Of a stretch of DNA of 48,262 nucleotides, positions 41,047-47,954 are shown piece after piece. How positions within the stretch are numbered: the stretch's first letter is position 1; every line of letters begins with the position of its first letter. The DNA is from a virus. The notes below the pieces were generated by a model, which saw only the letters and a list, made by a program, of their open reading frames with translations, was not told the DNA's origin and ran no database searches. Both the position numbers and the translations under genes were made by a program. The stretch spans positions 1 to 48,262 of IMG/VR virus record IMGVR_UViG_3300043433_000039, one strand, 5' to 3'.

Positions 41047-41491
41047 GTTCTTCTCCCGTGTCGATTGAAAAACTTTCAATCGCCCGTGTATCGGGAGTGG
41101 TGCTCTCTGAACGCAAGCTGAGTGCGTGAACACTCGTCTGCCTAGCGGACTTCTCACCAAGCTCTGCCGCAACGGCAAGGATTAGGCTACGTAGACGTTC
41201 GCGGACTATCGGCGGCATGTCATCAATCAGGTACGCCAGATTTATCGAGGGGCTGCTGGGCAGATGCTCGTCCGTTTTGCGCGTGTCTTGGAGCTTGTCC
41301 AGAAAGCCGGTTGGGATGTCGAGCATTTCCTCGATTCGTCGGGCTACTTTGTCACCGATGGCCTTGGTACCGGCCTTCACCTGTGAAAAGTATGCCGGGC
41401 GTATCGCTATCGCCTGACAGAACTCTTGTTTGGTTTCGTAACCGGCAGCAAGTGCCAGGAAGTTGTGAAGCCGAATTTGTTTGATGTCCAT
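40988..41491 (-). CDS. Helix-turn-helix repressor (CI-like, without peptidase domain)
   Basis: A 167-residue protein. Residues 5-60 are a Cro/CI-type HTH (FLALAAGYETKQEFCQAIAI then PAYFSQVKAGTKAIGDKVAR, ending in MLDIPTGFLDKL). The C-terminal 100 residues lack the Ser-Lys self-cleavage domain of lambda CI, so induction may not rely on RecA-aided cleavage. It is divergent from the Cro-like gene, and the palindromes TTTCCC-N5-GGGAAA near both early promoters are its likely targets. Confidence 0.75.
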   Translation of the reverse strand: MDIKQIRLHNFLALAAGYETKQEFCQAIAIRPAYFSQVKAGTKAIGDKVARRIEEMLDIPTGFLDKLQDTRKTDEHLPSSPSINLAYLIDDMPPIVRERLRSLILAVAAELGEKSARQTSVHALSLRSESTTPDTRAIESFSIDTGEERAQQGNKPVRLPGNAKRGS

Positions 41492-41567
41492 GTGTCTCTT
41501 TCGCTTGTTGGAGCGGTTTGGGCGATTAGATGCCCCTTGTCCAAAAAAGTAAATATCCCTGGTTGGG

Positions 41568-41596
41568 TTGCTTGTCCTTTCCCTGGGAGGTAAAAT
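41568..41596 (+). promoter_or_regulatory. Rightward early promoter (PR-like) with operator
   Basis: TTGCTT (41568-41573) and TAAAAT (41591-41596) are 17 bases apart. The operator TTTCCCTGGGAGGTAAA (41578-41594) fills the spacer and enters the -10. The predicted start is 41603, the G of the GTG of the Cro-like gene, so this gene is probably leaderless. Confidence 0.75.
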
Positions 41597-41602
41597 TTCC
41601 GG

Positions 41603-41866
41603 GTGACTCTATCTGAATACTTTGAAAAAAATGGTTTGGATGGGCTTCATATGTTGGCAAAACAGGGAAACACAACGGTTGGCTATCTCTACCAGTTGAT
41701 TTACTGCTGCGACACACGAAGACCCTCCGAATCATTAACCGAACGTCTAGTCGAGGCCTCTGGCCACGTCCTGACTCGGTTCGGCCTTGAAAACCCTAAG
41801 CGGATGCTTGTGGGTCGCAAGGGCCGGTCAGGTCGTCGTAGAGAACTCAACCAGTCACAACGATAG
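41603..41866 (+). CDS. Cro-like regulator
   Basis: An 87-residue basic protein, first in the rightward operon and divergent from the repressor. LSEYFEKNGLDGLHMLAKQG then TTVGYLYQLIYCC resembles the HTH of YdaS/Cro-like proteins. The C-terminus is rich in Arg and Gly. GTG 41603 has no ribosome-binding site but coincides with the predicted transcription start. It probably competes with the repressor for the same operators to set the lytic path. Confidence 0.65.
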   Translation: MTLSEYFEKNGLDGLHMLAKQGNTTVGYLYQLIYCCDTRRPSESLTERLVEASGHVLTRFGLENPKRMLVGRKGRSGRRRELNQSQR

Positions 41867-41911
41867 TTTCGCTGTCAGTTGTGTGAAAAACAAGGAAATG
41901 GAGCCGTCAAC

Positions 41912-42217
41912 ATGCAAACCGATTTTGCAGATGTTGAAAAGAACGCCAGGGAAATAGAGAGCGACATCCGCCGTCGCTTAACCGGCAAAGCTACGAAAGT
42001 GGCTGAGGCGCTGGGTTGGTCTGATTCCACGATGTCTCGCTGGAAAGAGCGCGACCTGGCTGAGGTGGCGAAAATACTCGCGTGCCTGGGTTTTTCGTTC
42101 GCGGATACTGAAAAAAATGGCGTCACCATCAGTGCCGATGATTACCAGGTGCTCCGTGTTCTAGCTGAACGCAGCACAAAAGACTTCTTTGAAGGGTTGC
42201 CAAAGGCCCGGTCATGA
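41912..42217 (+). CDS. CII-like transcription activator
   Basis: A 101-residue protein. ATG 41912 follows GGAG; an in-frame TTG at 41879 has no signal. NAREIESDIRRRLTGKATKV followed by AEALGWSDSTMSRWKERDL matches the CII helix-turn-helix in order and length (lambda CII has 97 residues). In lambda, CII turns on repressor and integrase for lysogeny. Its overlap of 4 bases with the next gene shows operon organisation. Confidence 0.78.
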   Translation: MQTDFADVEKNAREIESDIRRRLTGKATKVAEALGWSDSTMSRWKERDLAEVAKILACLGFSFADTEKNGVTISADDYQVLRVLAERSTKDFFEGLPKARS

Positions 42218-42558
42218 GTCTGCCGATGTATGCCCTTGGTCGCCTGAAGAAGGGCGACATGAACAAAACCGAGGCTGAGTATGCCAATCTGCTCAAGTTG
42301 CAGCTATTGGCGGGCGAAATCCTCTGGTGGAGGTTCGAGGGCATGAAATTCCGTCTGGCAGACAACACGTTTTACACCCCAGATTTCAACGTAATGCTGC
42401 CAAACCAGCAGATACAGATTCACGAAACCAAAGGTTTCTGGACAGATGATGCCCGCGTCAAGATCAAGGTGGCGTCAGAAATGTATCCCTTTGAATTCAT
42501 CGCGCTCAAGAAACTGCCGAAGAAAAACGGCGGCGGTTGGGCGCGGGAGGTCTTTTGA
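42214..42558 (+). CDS. DUF1064-type nuclease-like protein
   Basis: A 114-residue protein. It contains KTEAEYANLLKLQLLAGEI, then YTPDFNVMLPNQQIQIHETK followed by GFWTDDARVKIKV, the PD...ExK arrangement of the small DUF1064 family, which belongs to the restriction-like nuclease fold. Such proteins sit in the replication and recombination regions of many proteobacterial phages and may cut branched DNA. It overlaps the genes on both sides, as typical for this operon. Confidence 0.75.
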   Translation: MSLPMYALGRLKKGDMNKTEAEYANLLKLQLLAGEILWWRFEGMKFRLADNTFYTPDFNVMLPNQQIQIHETKGFWTDDARVKIKVASEMYPFEFIALKKLPKKNGGGWAREVF

Positions 42559-42911
42559 TGGAATCGCAACTGTCTCTGAGTTTTGCCAAGCGTGGTCGTG
42601 ACAACGCGATGGCACACGTCGAGGGCAAGGCTAACCGGGAGTGCCCTGGTTGGTCCGATGATGCCCACGGTTTTCTACTGGAGTACCTGGCTAACGTCGG
42701 TGACCGTCCATTCATGACCGAGGACGTGCGTTTAGCGTCCGCTGGCAAGGTGGATGAGCCGCACGATACCCGAGCATGGGGCGGCGTGATTCGACGCGCT
42801 GTGAGCGCCGGAATACTTCAACGCGTCGGTTTCGCACCTTCCAAAACTGGACACTGCCGACCTATGCCGTTATGGCGCAAAACCCTTGCTGGAGGCGCGT
42901 CTCTGTCGTGA
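42558..42911 (+). CDS. Winged-helix-like small phage protein
   Basis: A 117-residue protein starting in TGATG at the previous stop. HGFLLEYLANVGDRPFMTED, then AWGGVIRRAVSAGILQRVGF and HCRPMPLWRK, suggest a winged helix of a type often found beside replication genes in phages of Gram-negative hosts. Its role is unknown. The stop codon lies within the GTCGTGAC element at 42905, and another GTCGTGAC inside the gene (42595) lacks the -10-like part. Confidence 0.6.
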   Translation: MESQLSLSFAKRGRDNAMAHVEGKANRECPGWSDDAHGFLLEYLANVGDRPFMTEDVRLASAGKVDEPHDTRAWGGVIRRAVSAGILQRVGFAPSKTGHCRPMPLWRKTLAGGASLS

Positions 42912-42920
42912 CTCCATCAT
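42905..42920 (+). promoter_or_regulatory. GTCGTGAC-type promoter-like element, copy 9
   Basis: GTCGTGAC, TC, then the hexamer CATCAT. It lies at the end of the winged-helix gene, before the replication genes. A start near 42927 gives a leader of about 83 bases to the short gene at 43010. This is the only full match outside the virion block, so the element may not be strictly late. Confidence 0.4.
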
Positions 42921-43009
42921 GGAAGTTTCCCAAAAAAACAAAGCCGAAAGCTGCGCGAACAGCAATCGGCTTCTAACCAAAAAACTCCTTCACAGGAAAG
43001 GAAATCTTA

Positions 43010-43092
43010 TGGCTGACCGTGATTTTACCGACCCTTCAGCGTCGGTTCAAGTTGACTCTACGGGATATTTTTTCGGGGTCGAGGTTCTGTGA
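43010..43092 (+). CDS. Very short leader-like ORF coupled to the initiator gene
   Basis: A 26-residue reading frame beginning MADRDFTDPSASVQVD and ending FGVEVL. It has a good ribosome-binding site (AGGAAAGGAA), and its stop overlaps the next ATG (TGATG). The initiator gene has no strong site of its own, so the main job may be translational coupling. The peptide is too short to name. Confidence 0.5.
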
Positions 43093-44042
43093 TGGAAGCC
43101 GGAACATTCGCCCTGGTGCCTATTGAAGTCATCAAAGACAAGCGGCTGACGCTGGAGCACACACGCGTCCTGGTCGCCCTGTTTTCATTCCGTAACAAGA
43201 GCACAAATACCGTCTGGCCGTCGCGTGCAGCGATTGCCGAACGTACCGGTATGCACGTCTCGAATATCAGCTCCGCAACGACGGACCTGGTGAACATGGG
43301 CTGGCTGACTAAGGAGGGTGTCGGTGGTTACTCAAAGTCCACGCGTTACACGATAACCGTTCCGGACACGCTGCCTGAGAAGAAGAAAAGAACAGTAGCC
43401 GAACAGGCTACGGTAGCTCAATCGGCTACGGTAGCCGAACAAACTACGGTAGCCGATTCGACTACGGTAGCCGAACGGGCTACTCAAACCCTAGCCGATC
43501 AGGCTACACGCGTAGTAGCCGATTCGGCTATACGCAAAGAACATACCAATGAACATACCAAGGAACAAACCAGTTGCAGCGATGCGGTCGCAGTCGTCGC
43601 AGAGGGTGCACAACTGATTCCGGCAGGTCCGGTTGCTAACGCAACACGGAAACCCAAAACGGTGTTGTCCCCTGAAATGCAAGAGGCTTGTCGCAACACC
43701 TGGGATGGCTATTGCTCTGGCTACGCTGCCCGCTACGGTGTCGAGCCGGTGCGTAACGCCAAAGTCTCGGGTCAGGTGGTGAACTTCGTCAAGCGCGTCG
43801 GCATGGTTGACGCTCCGGACATTGCACGGTGGTTCCCTGGGCACTCTGCGTCGTTCTACGTCAGCCGAGGCCATACCGTCGATACCCTGTTGCGCGATGC
43901 TGAGAAGCTGCGCACGGAGTGGATGACTGGTCGTGTCATCACCAGCACCAAAGCCCGCCAGTCTGATCGCTCTGGTGCCACCATGTCCGCCCTGCAAGAG
44001 GTTCTTGCCGAACGTGGCGCTTCGACGGGAGGTGCCAAGTGA
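43092..44042 (+). CDS. Replication initiator (lambda O-like), contains the origin iterons
   Basis: A 316-residue protein. Residues 1-95 form a winged helix (VPIEVIKDKRLTLEHTRVLV, WPSRAAIAERTGMHVSNISS, LVNMGWLTKEGVGGYSKSTR), as in O-like initiators. Residues 98-150 are hexapeptide repeats of the TVAEQA type, encoded by the iterons. The C-terminal 130 residues are helical (RNAKVSGQVVNFVKRVGMVD) and could bind a helicase loader. The nested iterons are as in lambda. The stop overlaps the next start (GTGA). Confidence 0.78.
   Translation: MEAGTFALVPIEVIKDKRLTLEHTRVLVALFSFRNKSTNTVWPSRAAIAERTGMHVSNISSATTDLVNMGWLTKEGVGGYSKSTRYTITVPDTLPEKKKRTVAEQATVAQSATVAEQTTVADSTTVAERATQTLADQATRVVADSAIRKEHTNEHTKEQTSCSDAVAVVAEGAQLIPAGPVANATRKPKTVLSPEMQEACRNTWDGYCSGYAARYGVEPVRNAKVSGQVVNFVKRVGMVDAPDIARWFPGHSASFYVSRGHTVDTLLRDAEKLRTEWMTGRVITSTKARQSDRSGATMSALQEVLAERGASTGGAK
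43395..43531 (+). repeat. Seven iterons: probable replication origin
   Basis: Seven 17-bp, mostly palindromic units of the form GTAGCCGAACAGGCTAC start at 43395, 43413, 43431, 43449, 43467, 43491 and 43515. The first five have an exact 18-bp period; the last two are spaced wider and less perfect. They lie inside the initiator gene, as do the lambda O-binding sites, and are followed by A/T-richer sequence (AAAGAACATACCAATGAACA) that could unwind. Confidence 0.88.
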
Positions 44043-44779
44043 GCAACGAAGTTTTGATGGCGATTGCCGTTACTGCCGAATTGACCGGTACCGAACTGTC
44101 TGCTGCGGCGCTGCGCGTCATGGATGACGACCTGAAGGGCTATCCGGAAGTGAATGTACTGCGGGCGCTGGAGCGTTGCCGCAAAGAACTGACGGGACGC
44201 CTAACCCTGTCCGCGATCATTGATCGACTTAACGAAGACGACGGTCGCCCGACGGGTGACGAAGCCTGGTCGCTGGCGATTGGTGCCACTGACGAAGCTG
44301 AAACCGTGGTTTGGTCCGATGAAATGCAACAAGCCTTTGCCATTGCCCGCCCGGTCCTGGATTGTGGCGACAAGGTAGGGGCACGCATGGCTTTCCGTGA
44401 TGCCTACGAGCGAATCGTGCGCCAGAACCGTGAGGTGTCGCGTAAGCCAGTGTGGTCCGCCTCCCTGGGTTGGGACAAAGGCCGTCGTATTGAAGCCCTG
44501 GCGAAAGCGGAACGCATTGGGCTGTTGCCGAGCACAACCGTGGCCGCGCTTATGCCGCCGTCGGCTGATGTTCTGCCGCTTAGCGGTCTTGTGGCCCTTG
44601 CGGCTTTACCAGCGCCGGGTGTTGTGGATGACGGCTTGGCCCGTCGTCGTCTAGAAGAATTGAAGTCGATTATTGGTCGTCCAACGGCGAAAGCAGAAGA
44701 TGCTGGCCGGTCCGAACTGGTCGAGAAAAAGCGACGGATTGCCGAAACCGTACGTGCACGCTTAGCGGAGGCTTCGTAG
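44039..44779 (+). CDS. Possible helicase-loader (P-like) replication protein
   Basis: A 246-residue protein beginning with GTG inside the initiator stop, GGGAGG upstream. The N-terminal 65 residues are helical (AALRVMDDDLKGYPEVNVLR, LTLSAIIDRLNEDDGRP); residues 70-130 contain DEAWSLAIGATDEAETVVW and RMAFRDAYERIVRQNRE, a common phage domain found after O-like genes. The C-terminus is charged. By position it is the P analogue that brings host DnaB, but no ATPase motif is seen. Confidence 0.6.
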   Translation: MSNEVLMAIAVTAELTGTELSAAALRVMDDDLKGYPEVNVLRALERCRKELTGRLTLSAIIDRLNEDDGRPTGDEAWSLAIGATDEAETVVWSDEMQQAFAIARPVLDCGDKVGARMAFRDAYERIVRQNREVSRKPVWSASLGWDKGRRIEALAKAERIGLLPSTTVAALMPPSADVLPLSGLVALAALPAPGVVDDGLARRRLEELKSIIGRPTAKAEDAGRSELVEKKRRIAETVRARLAEAS

Positions 44780-44780
44780 C

Positions 44781-44975
44781 ATGGTTGGAGACGGTAAGGA
44801 TTGGGCGAGAAAACCGGTGAGCGTCATCGCGTTTAACGCCGTTCTCGAACTTGAGAAGAAGGGTGTTGCTGACTTCATGCGAATCGCTGACGATTTGCGC
44901 AAGGCGGGACACTTGGAAGGCAATCAACCGGTCCGCGTGTACAGCAGAATGACAAAGCATTGGGTAGCGGTATGA
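44781..44975 (+). CDS. Small hypothetical protein
   Basis: A 64-residue protein with GCGGAGG about 10 bases upstream. FNAVLELEKKGVADFMRIAD followed by DLRKAGHLEGN and RVYSRMTKHWVAV looks like a small winged-helix or helical fold. It overlaps the next gene by 4 bases (ATGA), so they are co-translated. No function was recognised. Confidence 0.6.
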   Translation: MVGDGKDWARKPVSVIAFNAVLELEKKGVADFMRIADDLRKAGHLEGNQPVRVYSRMTKHWVAV

Positions 44976-45355
44976 GCCTTTCCGACAAGCCCATCGTGGT
45001 ACCAGCAGACTTGTCGAGCGGGCCTGTGCCCCGTGAATTGGTCAAGGGTGTCGTCTGGGACGAACACGCTGAATCGCGCTTCCTGGGTTATGTCCCCGAC
45101 TTCATGGGCACCAAACTGAATATGTCTCTGGAGGATGCTATCCGTGAGGCTAAGTGGGCCGTCGAAGCGTGGTTATACCGTCAGATGTGGTTCCGTGAAA
45201 TCAAGGCGGCAGTTGAATGTGAGCGCCCCGCAGAAAAGCAACGCTTGGTGAAAGACTGGATTGCCCGTTACGGACGCCAGAAGGCCCAGGAGTTTGCTGA
45301 TGCGGTTTTGAACAAAAAGCGCGTTGAGGTTGTTCTCAAGTGGGGTGAGGCGTAA
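44972..45355 (+). CDS. Hypothetical protein of the rightward early operon
   Basis: A 127-residue protein. ATG 44972 overlaps the previous stop. It is helical in the middle (LEDAIREAKWAVEAWLYRQM, FREIKAAVECERPAEKQRLV) and ends with basic stretches (LNKKRVEVVLKWGEA). No metal or nucleotide-binding motif is visible and no family was recognised. The next gene starts within its stop (TAATG), in line with a tight operon. Confidence 0.6.
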   Translation: MSLSDKPIVVPADLSSGPVPRELVKGVVWDEHAESRFLGYVPDFMGTKLNMSLEDAIREAKWAVEAWLYRQMWFREIKAAVECERPAEKQRLVKDWIARYGRQKAQEFADAVLNKKRVEVVLKWGEA

Positions 45356-45549
45356 TGGGTTGTCGCGCTAATCCTGCCGAGTGGAGCCTGGAAGACATGC
45401 TACTGATCCGTCTGCGGGTAACCGGCCATGTTGTCGTGTCTGAGGCCGTCGAGGATTACGGCGTCTCTGAGGAAGAGGTGCACGAAGCCCTGTACAAGCT
45501 CTCATGTCTACATGGCTCGGATGTTTGCTACCGGGGGACGCTGCAATGA
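45355..45549 (+). CDS. Small HTH-like protein
   Basis: A 64-residue protein coupled on both sides by overlapping stops and starts. ILIRLRVTGHVVVSEAVEDY-like helices (here LLIRLRVTGHVVVSEAVEDY) and GVSEEEVHEALYKLSCLHGS resemble a helix-turn-helix, so it may bind DNA. It has three Cys that do not form a clear zinc site. The function is unknown. Confidence 0.55.
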   Translation: MGCRANPAEWSLEDMLLIRLRVTGHVVVSEAVEDYGVSEEEVHEALYKLSCLHGSDVCYRGTLQ

Positions 45550-46022
45550 AAGAGTTGCTCGTCGCCAAAGGCAAGGGTTACTCCCTGGTGCCGCACGACC
45601 CAGCGGCTGAGGAATATATCCGTGGCCTGAAAGCGGGTGAGGGCGTCTGGATCAAGGTCAAGAAGTGCCGCAACCCGAAGTTTCACCGCAAGTTCTTTGC
45701 CTTGCTCAATCTCGGGTATGACGCCTGGGTGCCAAGCCCTGAGGGCATGGAATACCGCGGGATGCAGATTCAGAAGAATTTTGACCGATTCCGTAAGGAC
45801 ATGGTGATTTTGTCCGGTCACTACGAATTGGTCTTTGGGGCGGATGGTGCCCCACGCAAGGAAGCCAAATCCATTTCGTTCTCGAATATGGATGAGCTTG
45901 AGTTCAATGACCTCTACAAGGATGTCTTCAACGTGCTGTGGGACCGGGTGCTGAGTTTGGCCGGGTTCCGTAGCCGCGAAGAGGTCGAGAACATCGTCAA
46001 CCAAATGTTAGCGTTTGAATAG
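45546..46022 (+). CDS. DUF1367-type phage protein
   Basis: A 158-residue protein starting at ATG 45546 within the previous stop. LKAGEGVWIKVKKCRNPKFH followed by RKFFALLNLGYDAW is the signature I know from DUF1367, a family found in replication regions of phages of Gram-negative hosts, near NinB/NinG-like genes. A C-terminal part (FNDLYKDVFNVLWDRVLSLA) is helical. The biochemical function is not established. Confidence 0.75.
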   Translation: MKELLVAKGKGYSLVPHDPAAEEYIRGLKAGEGVWIKVKKCRNPKFHRKFFALLNLGYDAWVPSPEGMEYRGMQIQKNFDRFRKDMVILSGHYELVFGADGAPRKEAKSISFSNMDELEFNDLYKDVFNVLWDRVLSLAGFRSREEVENIVNQMLAFE

Positions 46023-46029
46023 GGTGAGC

Positions 46030-46602
46030 ATGGTCGAATACTTCGAGTATCCAGGCGTTCCGGGTCGCTATTTTGTCTGCCCGTCCGGGTACGGCACATT
46101 GTCCGAAGGGGCGTGTGCCCGCAATTTCACCGAGGCCACCACGGCCAAGGCGCGGGCAATTCGTCGCATGGAATTGTGCGATGGCTGCGAGACTGGGGCG
46201 TGCCATGCGGGCGTTACCGAGATTGAAGTGCGCCGTGATGCCGGTCTGGTCTGTGCCCGTTGCGAGAAGCCAGCCACCCGTCTGATTCGGGGATCGGTCT
46301 GCGTGTCCTGCTACAACCGGGAGCGCGAAGTGCTGATTGGCAAGAATGCCAAGGGCCAGGTACCGGTGCGCTGCTCGAAGCTCTACCAGGAAATGATTTC
46401 AGTGGTGGGTCGCAATGGTCGTCTGAAGCTGCGTCGTCTGGATCGCGTCGTCTCCGGTAAGGGAGAGGCTATGCGTACCGTCATCGCCCAAGAAGAAAAC
46501 CCCGTGTATTTCGTTGAAACCGTACCAACCCCGGATTACCAGGAGCCGCAAGGCGATTCGGATACTCAACCGCGGCAGGGAGAGACCTATGAGCAAGATT
46601 GA
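46030..46602 (+). CDS. Cys-rich zinc-binding protein
   Basis: A 190-residue protein. ATG 46030 follows a weak AGGGTGA; an in-frame TTG 15 bases upstream is less likely. It has several Cys pairs: CDGCETGACH, CARCEKPATR and CVSCYNRERE, enough for two zinc ribbons, and a basic middle (GRNGRLKLRRLDRV). It is probably nucleic-acid binding, possibly a NinG- or antitermination-like late regulator, but that is only inferred from place and zinc content. Confidence 0.6.
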   Translation: MVEYFEYPGVPGRYFVCPSGYGTLSEGACARNFTEATTAKARAIRRMELCDGCETGACHAGVTEIEVRRDAGLVCARCEKPATRLIRGSVCVSCYNREREVLIGKNAKGQVPVRCSKLYQEMISVVGRNGRLKLRRLDRVVSGKGEAMRTVIAQEENPVYFVETVPTPDYQEPQGDSDTQPRQGETYEQD

Positions 46603-46861
46603 TATTGTTCGTCGCATTACCGGCAAGAGTGGCGAGAAAAAGGCCGCAGTTGCCCGAGTGCTTCAAGCGTTGACCGAAGTCGTGGCTGAAGACCTGGTAT
46701 CGACCGGTAAGGCCCAGATTCCCGGTGTGGCCCACCTGACCAAAGTTACCCGTGCGCCGCGCATCCGTCGCAACCCGCGTACCGGTGAAGTGTTCGGTCT
46801 GACCGATCCCAAGGTGAGCGTTAAGTTCAAGCCGCTCAAGTCACTGACGGATACGCTGTAA
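46589..46861 (+). CDS. HU/IHF-like DNA-bending protein
   Basis: A 90-residue protein, right for HU, with GGGAG before ATG 46589. KKAAVARVLQALTEVVAEDL forms the helical body, GVAHLTKVTRAPRIRRNPRT gives the strand and the arm, and RNPRTGE (61-67) is the HU signature. A phage copy could help build the replication origin complex, packaging, or integrase synapse. It overlaps the preceding gene by 14 bases. Confidence 0.88.
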   Translation: MSKIDIVRRITGKSGEKKAAVARVLQALTEVVAEDLVSTGKAQIPGVAHLTKVTRAPRIRRNPRTGEVFGLTDPKVSVKFKPLKSLTDTL

Positions 46862-46876
46862 CTCTGGGAGACCGGT

Positions 46877-47212
46877 ATGGATATGCCAGTGCCTGACGAT
46901 CAAGGGTGGGACTTCGAGCCTCACCTATGCCGAACCTGTCGCGGGCGCATCATGAGCCGGACGGATGGCGACACCGTGGAGTATCGGTGCGCATCCTGCG
47001 GTAACCGTGCTATCGGACAGCCGGAGGACGTGTGCTGCTGTGGTGTGACGTGGGGAACGCACGGGCATATCCTGACCTGCCAGAAAAACCCAGCCAAAGG
47101 GCCGCAAGTGCCTCAGGAGTATGTGGCTAAGGGAGAGCTTCCCAAGCGGGAGCGTGGGAGCCAGAAGCGGCGAACTAACCCGGTGCACCTCCCTGGTTCG
47201 ATGTTTGAATAA
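46877..47212 (+). CDS. Zinc-ribbon protein
   Basis: A 111-residue protein with GGGAGA upstream. It has CRTC (18-21) and CASCG (38-42), a likely zinc ribbon, plus CCCG and a later Cys that may bind a second metal. The C-terminus is basic (ELPKRERGSQKRRTN), so it may bind nucleic acid. It overlaps the metallopeptidase gene (TAATG). No named family is certain. Confidence 0.6.
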   Translation: MDMPVPDDQGWDFEPHLCRTCRGRIMSRTDGDTVEYRCASCGNRAIGQPEDVCCCGVTWGTHGHILTCQKNPAKGPQVPQEYVAKGELPKRERGSQKRRTNPVHLPGSMFE

Positions 47213-47718
47213 TGTTTATTGAGACCGATCAGCGGGCGCTACCAAAGCCAGAAGAGATTTATGAGCGCCTGGTAGAGGATTGCCCCGAGTTTCTACACCT
47301 CAAAGAGGGCCAGCCCGTTGTGAAGTGGCTGTATAAGACGGTGCCCACGGTCCGCCAGGGGCGGGAGGTTCTCGGTACCGTCTATGTGCCCTCCGTACAG
47401 GGCCAGCTTAAGCCGATGTTTGAGTGGATGATGGAAGAGAAGTGGGGATTCATCCCTGACTTCCTGGTGGTGCTTGATCTGGGGTATTGGCTGGATACCG
47501 ATGAACTGGGGCGTGAGGTGTTGGTATTCCATGAAACGTGCCACATGCGCCAAAAGGAAGACCAGTACGGTATGCCCGCATTCGACAAGGTGACGGGTGA
47601 GCCTAAGTGGGATTTGGCCGGGCACGATGTGGAAGAGTTCGTGAAGGTTGTCGCCCGCTATGGTGCCCACTCGTCAGAGTTGGCCGCACTCATTGCTGCT
47701 TCGGAAAGGCGCAAGTGA
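47212..47718 (+). CDS. Putative phage metallopeptidase (HExxH)
   Basis: A 168-residue protein. VLVFHETCHMRQ holds the zinc-protease motif HETCH (His 107, Glu 108, His 111); a further His near 138 (LAGHDVEEF) and an acidic residue after it could complete the site. It matches what I know of the small putative phage metallopeptidase family, whose substrates are unknown. It lies between early zinc proteins and the terminase. Confidence 0.78.
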   Translation: MFIETDQRALPKPEEIYERLVEDCPEFLHLKEGQPVVKWLYKTVPTVRQGREVLGTVYVPSVQGQLKPMFEWMMEEKWGFIPDFLVVLDLGYWLDTDELGREVLVFHETCHMRQKEDQYGMPAFDKVTGEPKWDLAGHDVEEFVKVVARYGAHSSELAALIAASERRK

Positions 47719-47846
47719 TGGCCTGGTTGCGCTGCCTGATATTCGGCCATGAATGGATGCCTGGCAAGTACACGATCCGCCGCAAAAGCCGCTGCGACCA
47801 CTGCGGAAAGCACACTCGATACCGCTACGTCGATAACCTTTTTTAA
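47718..47846 (+). CDS. Short Cys/His-containing protein
   Basis: A 42-residue protein starting in the metallopeptidase stop (GTGATG). It has C...H near the start (LRCLIFGHEW) and CDHCGKH later, a possible small zinc knuckle, and is strongly basic. It is the last gene of the early operon before the terminase. Short frames like this are frequent in phages; the coupled start supports it as real. Confidence 0.6.
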   Translation: MAWLRCLIFGHEWMPGKYTIRRKSRCDHCGKHTRYRYVDNLF

Positions 47847-47852
47847 CAGGCA

Positions 47853-47919
47853 CTGTCACTCACTGTCATGGTTTTGACAGTAATTCGTGACAGTAACCTA
47901 ACTCTCGCTGTCACTGTCA
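47853..47919 (+). repeat. Cluster of CTGTCA/TGACAG repeats before the terminase
   Basis: Four CTGTCA (47853, 47863, 47908, 47914) and two TGACAG (47875, 47888) lie within 67 bp, in direct and inverted order. The cluster fills the only sizeable gap between the early operon and the small terminase. Candidates are a pac or cos-type terminase binding site, or an operator for late gene control. Confidence 0.65.
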
Positions 47920-47954
47920 CAAAAACGCTAGACGAGTGAAAAAACAAACCCCTT

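Noticed and set aside
42595-42602. A tenth GTCGTGAC copy as promoter
   Set aside because: It is inside a gene and has G instead of the invariant A of the -10-like part, so it may be chance.
43395-43531. Regular repeats that might be a CRISPR array
   Set aside because: Units are 17 bp palindromes with 1-bp spacing for most copies and lie inside a coding frame; there are no spacers or cas genes.
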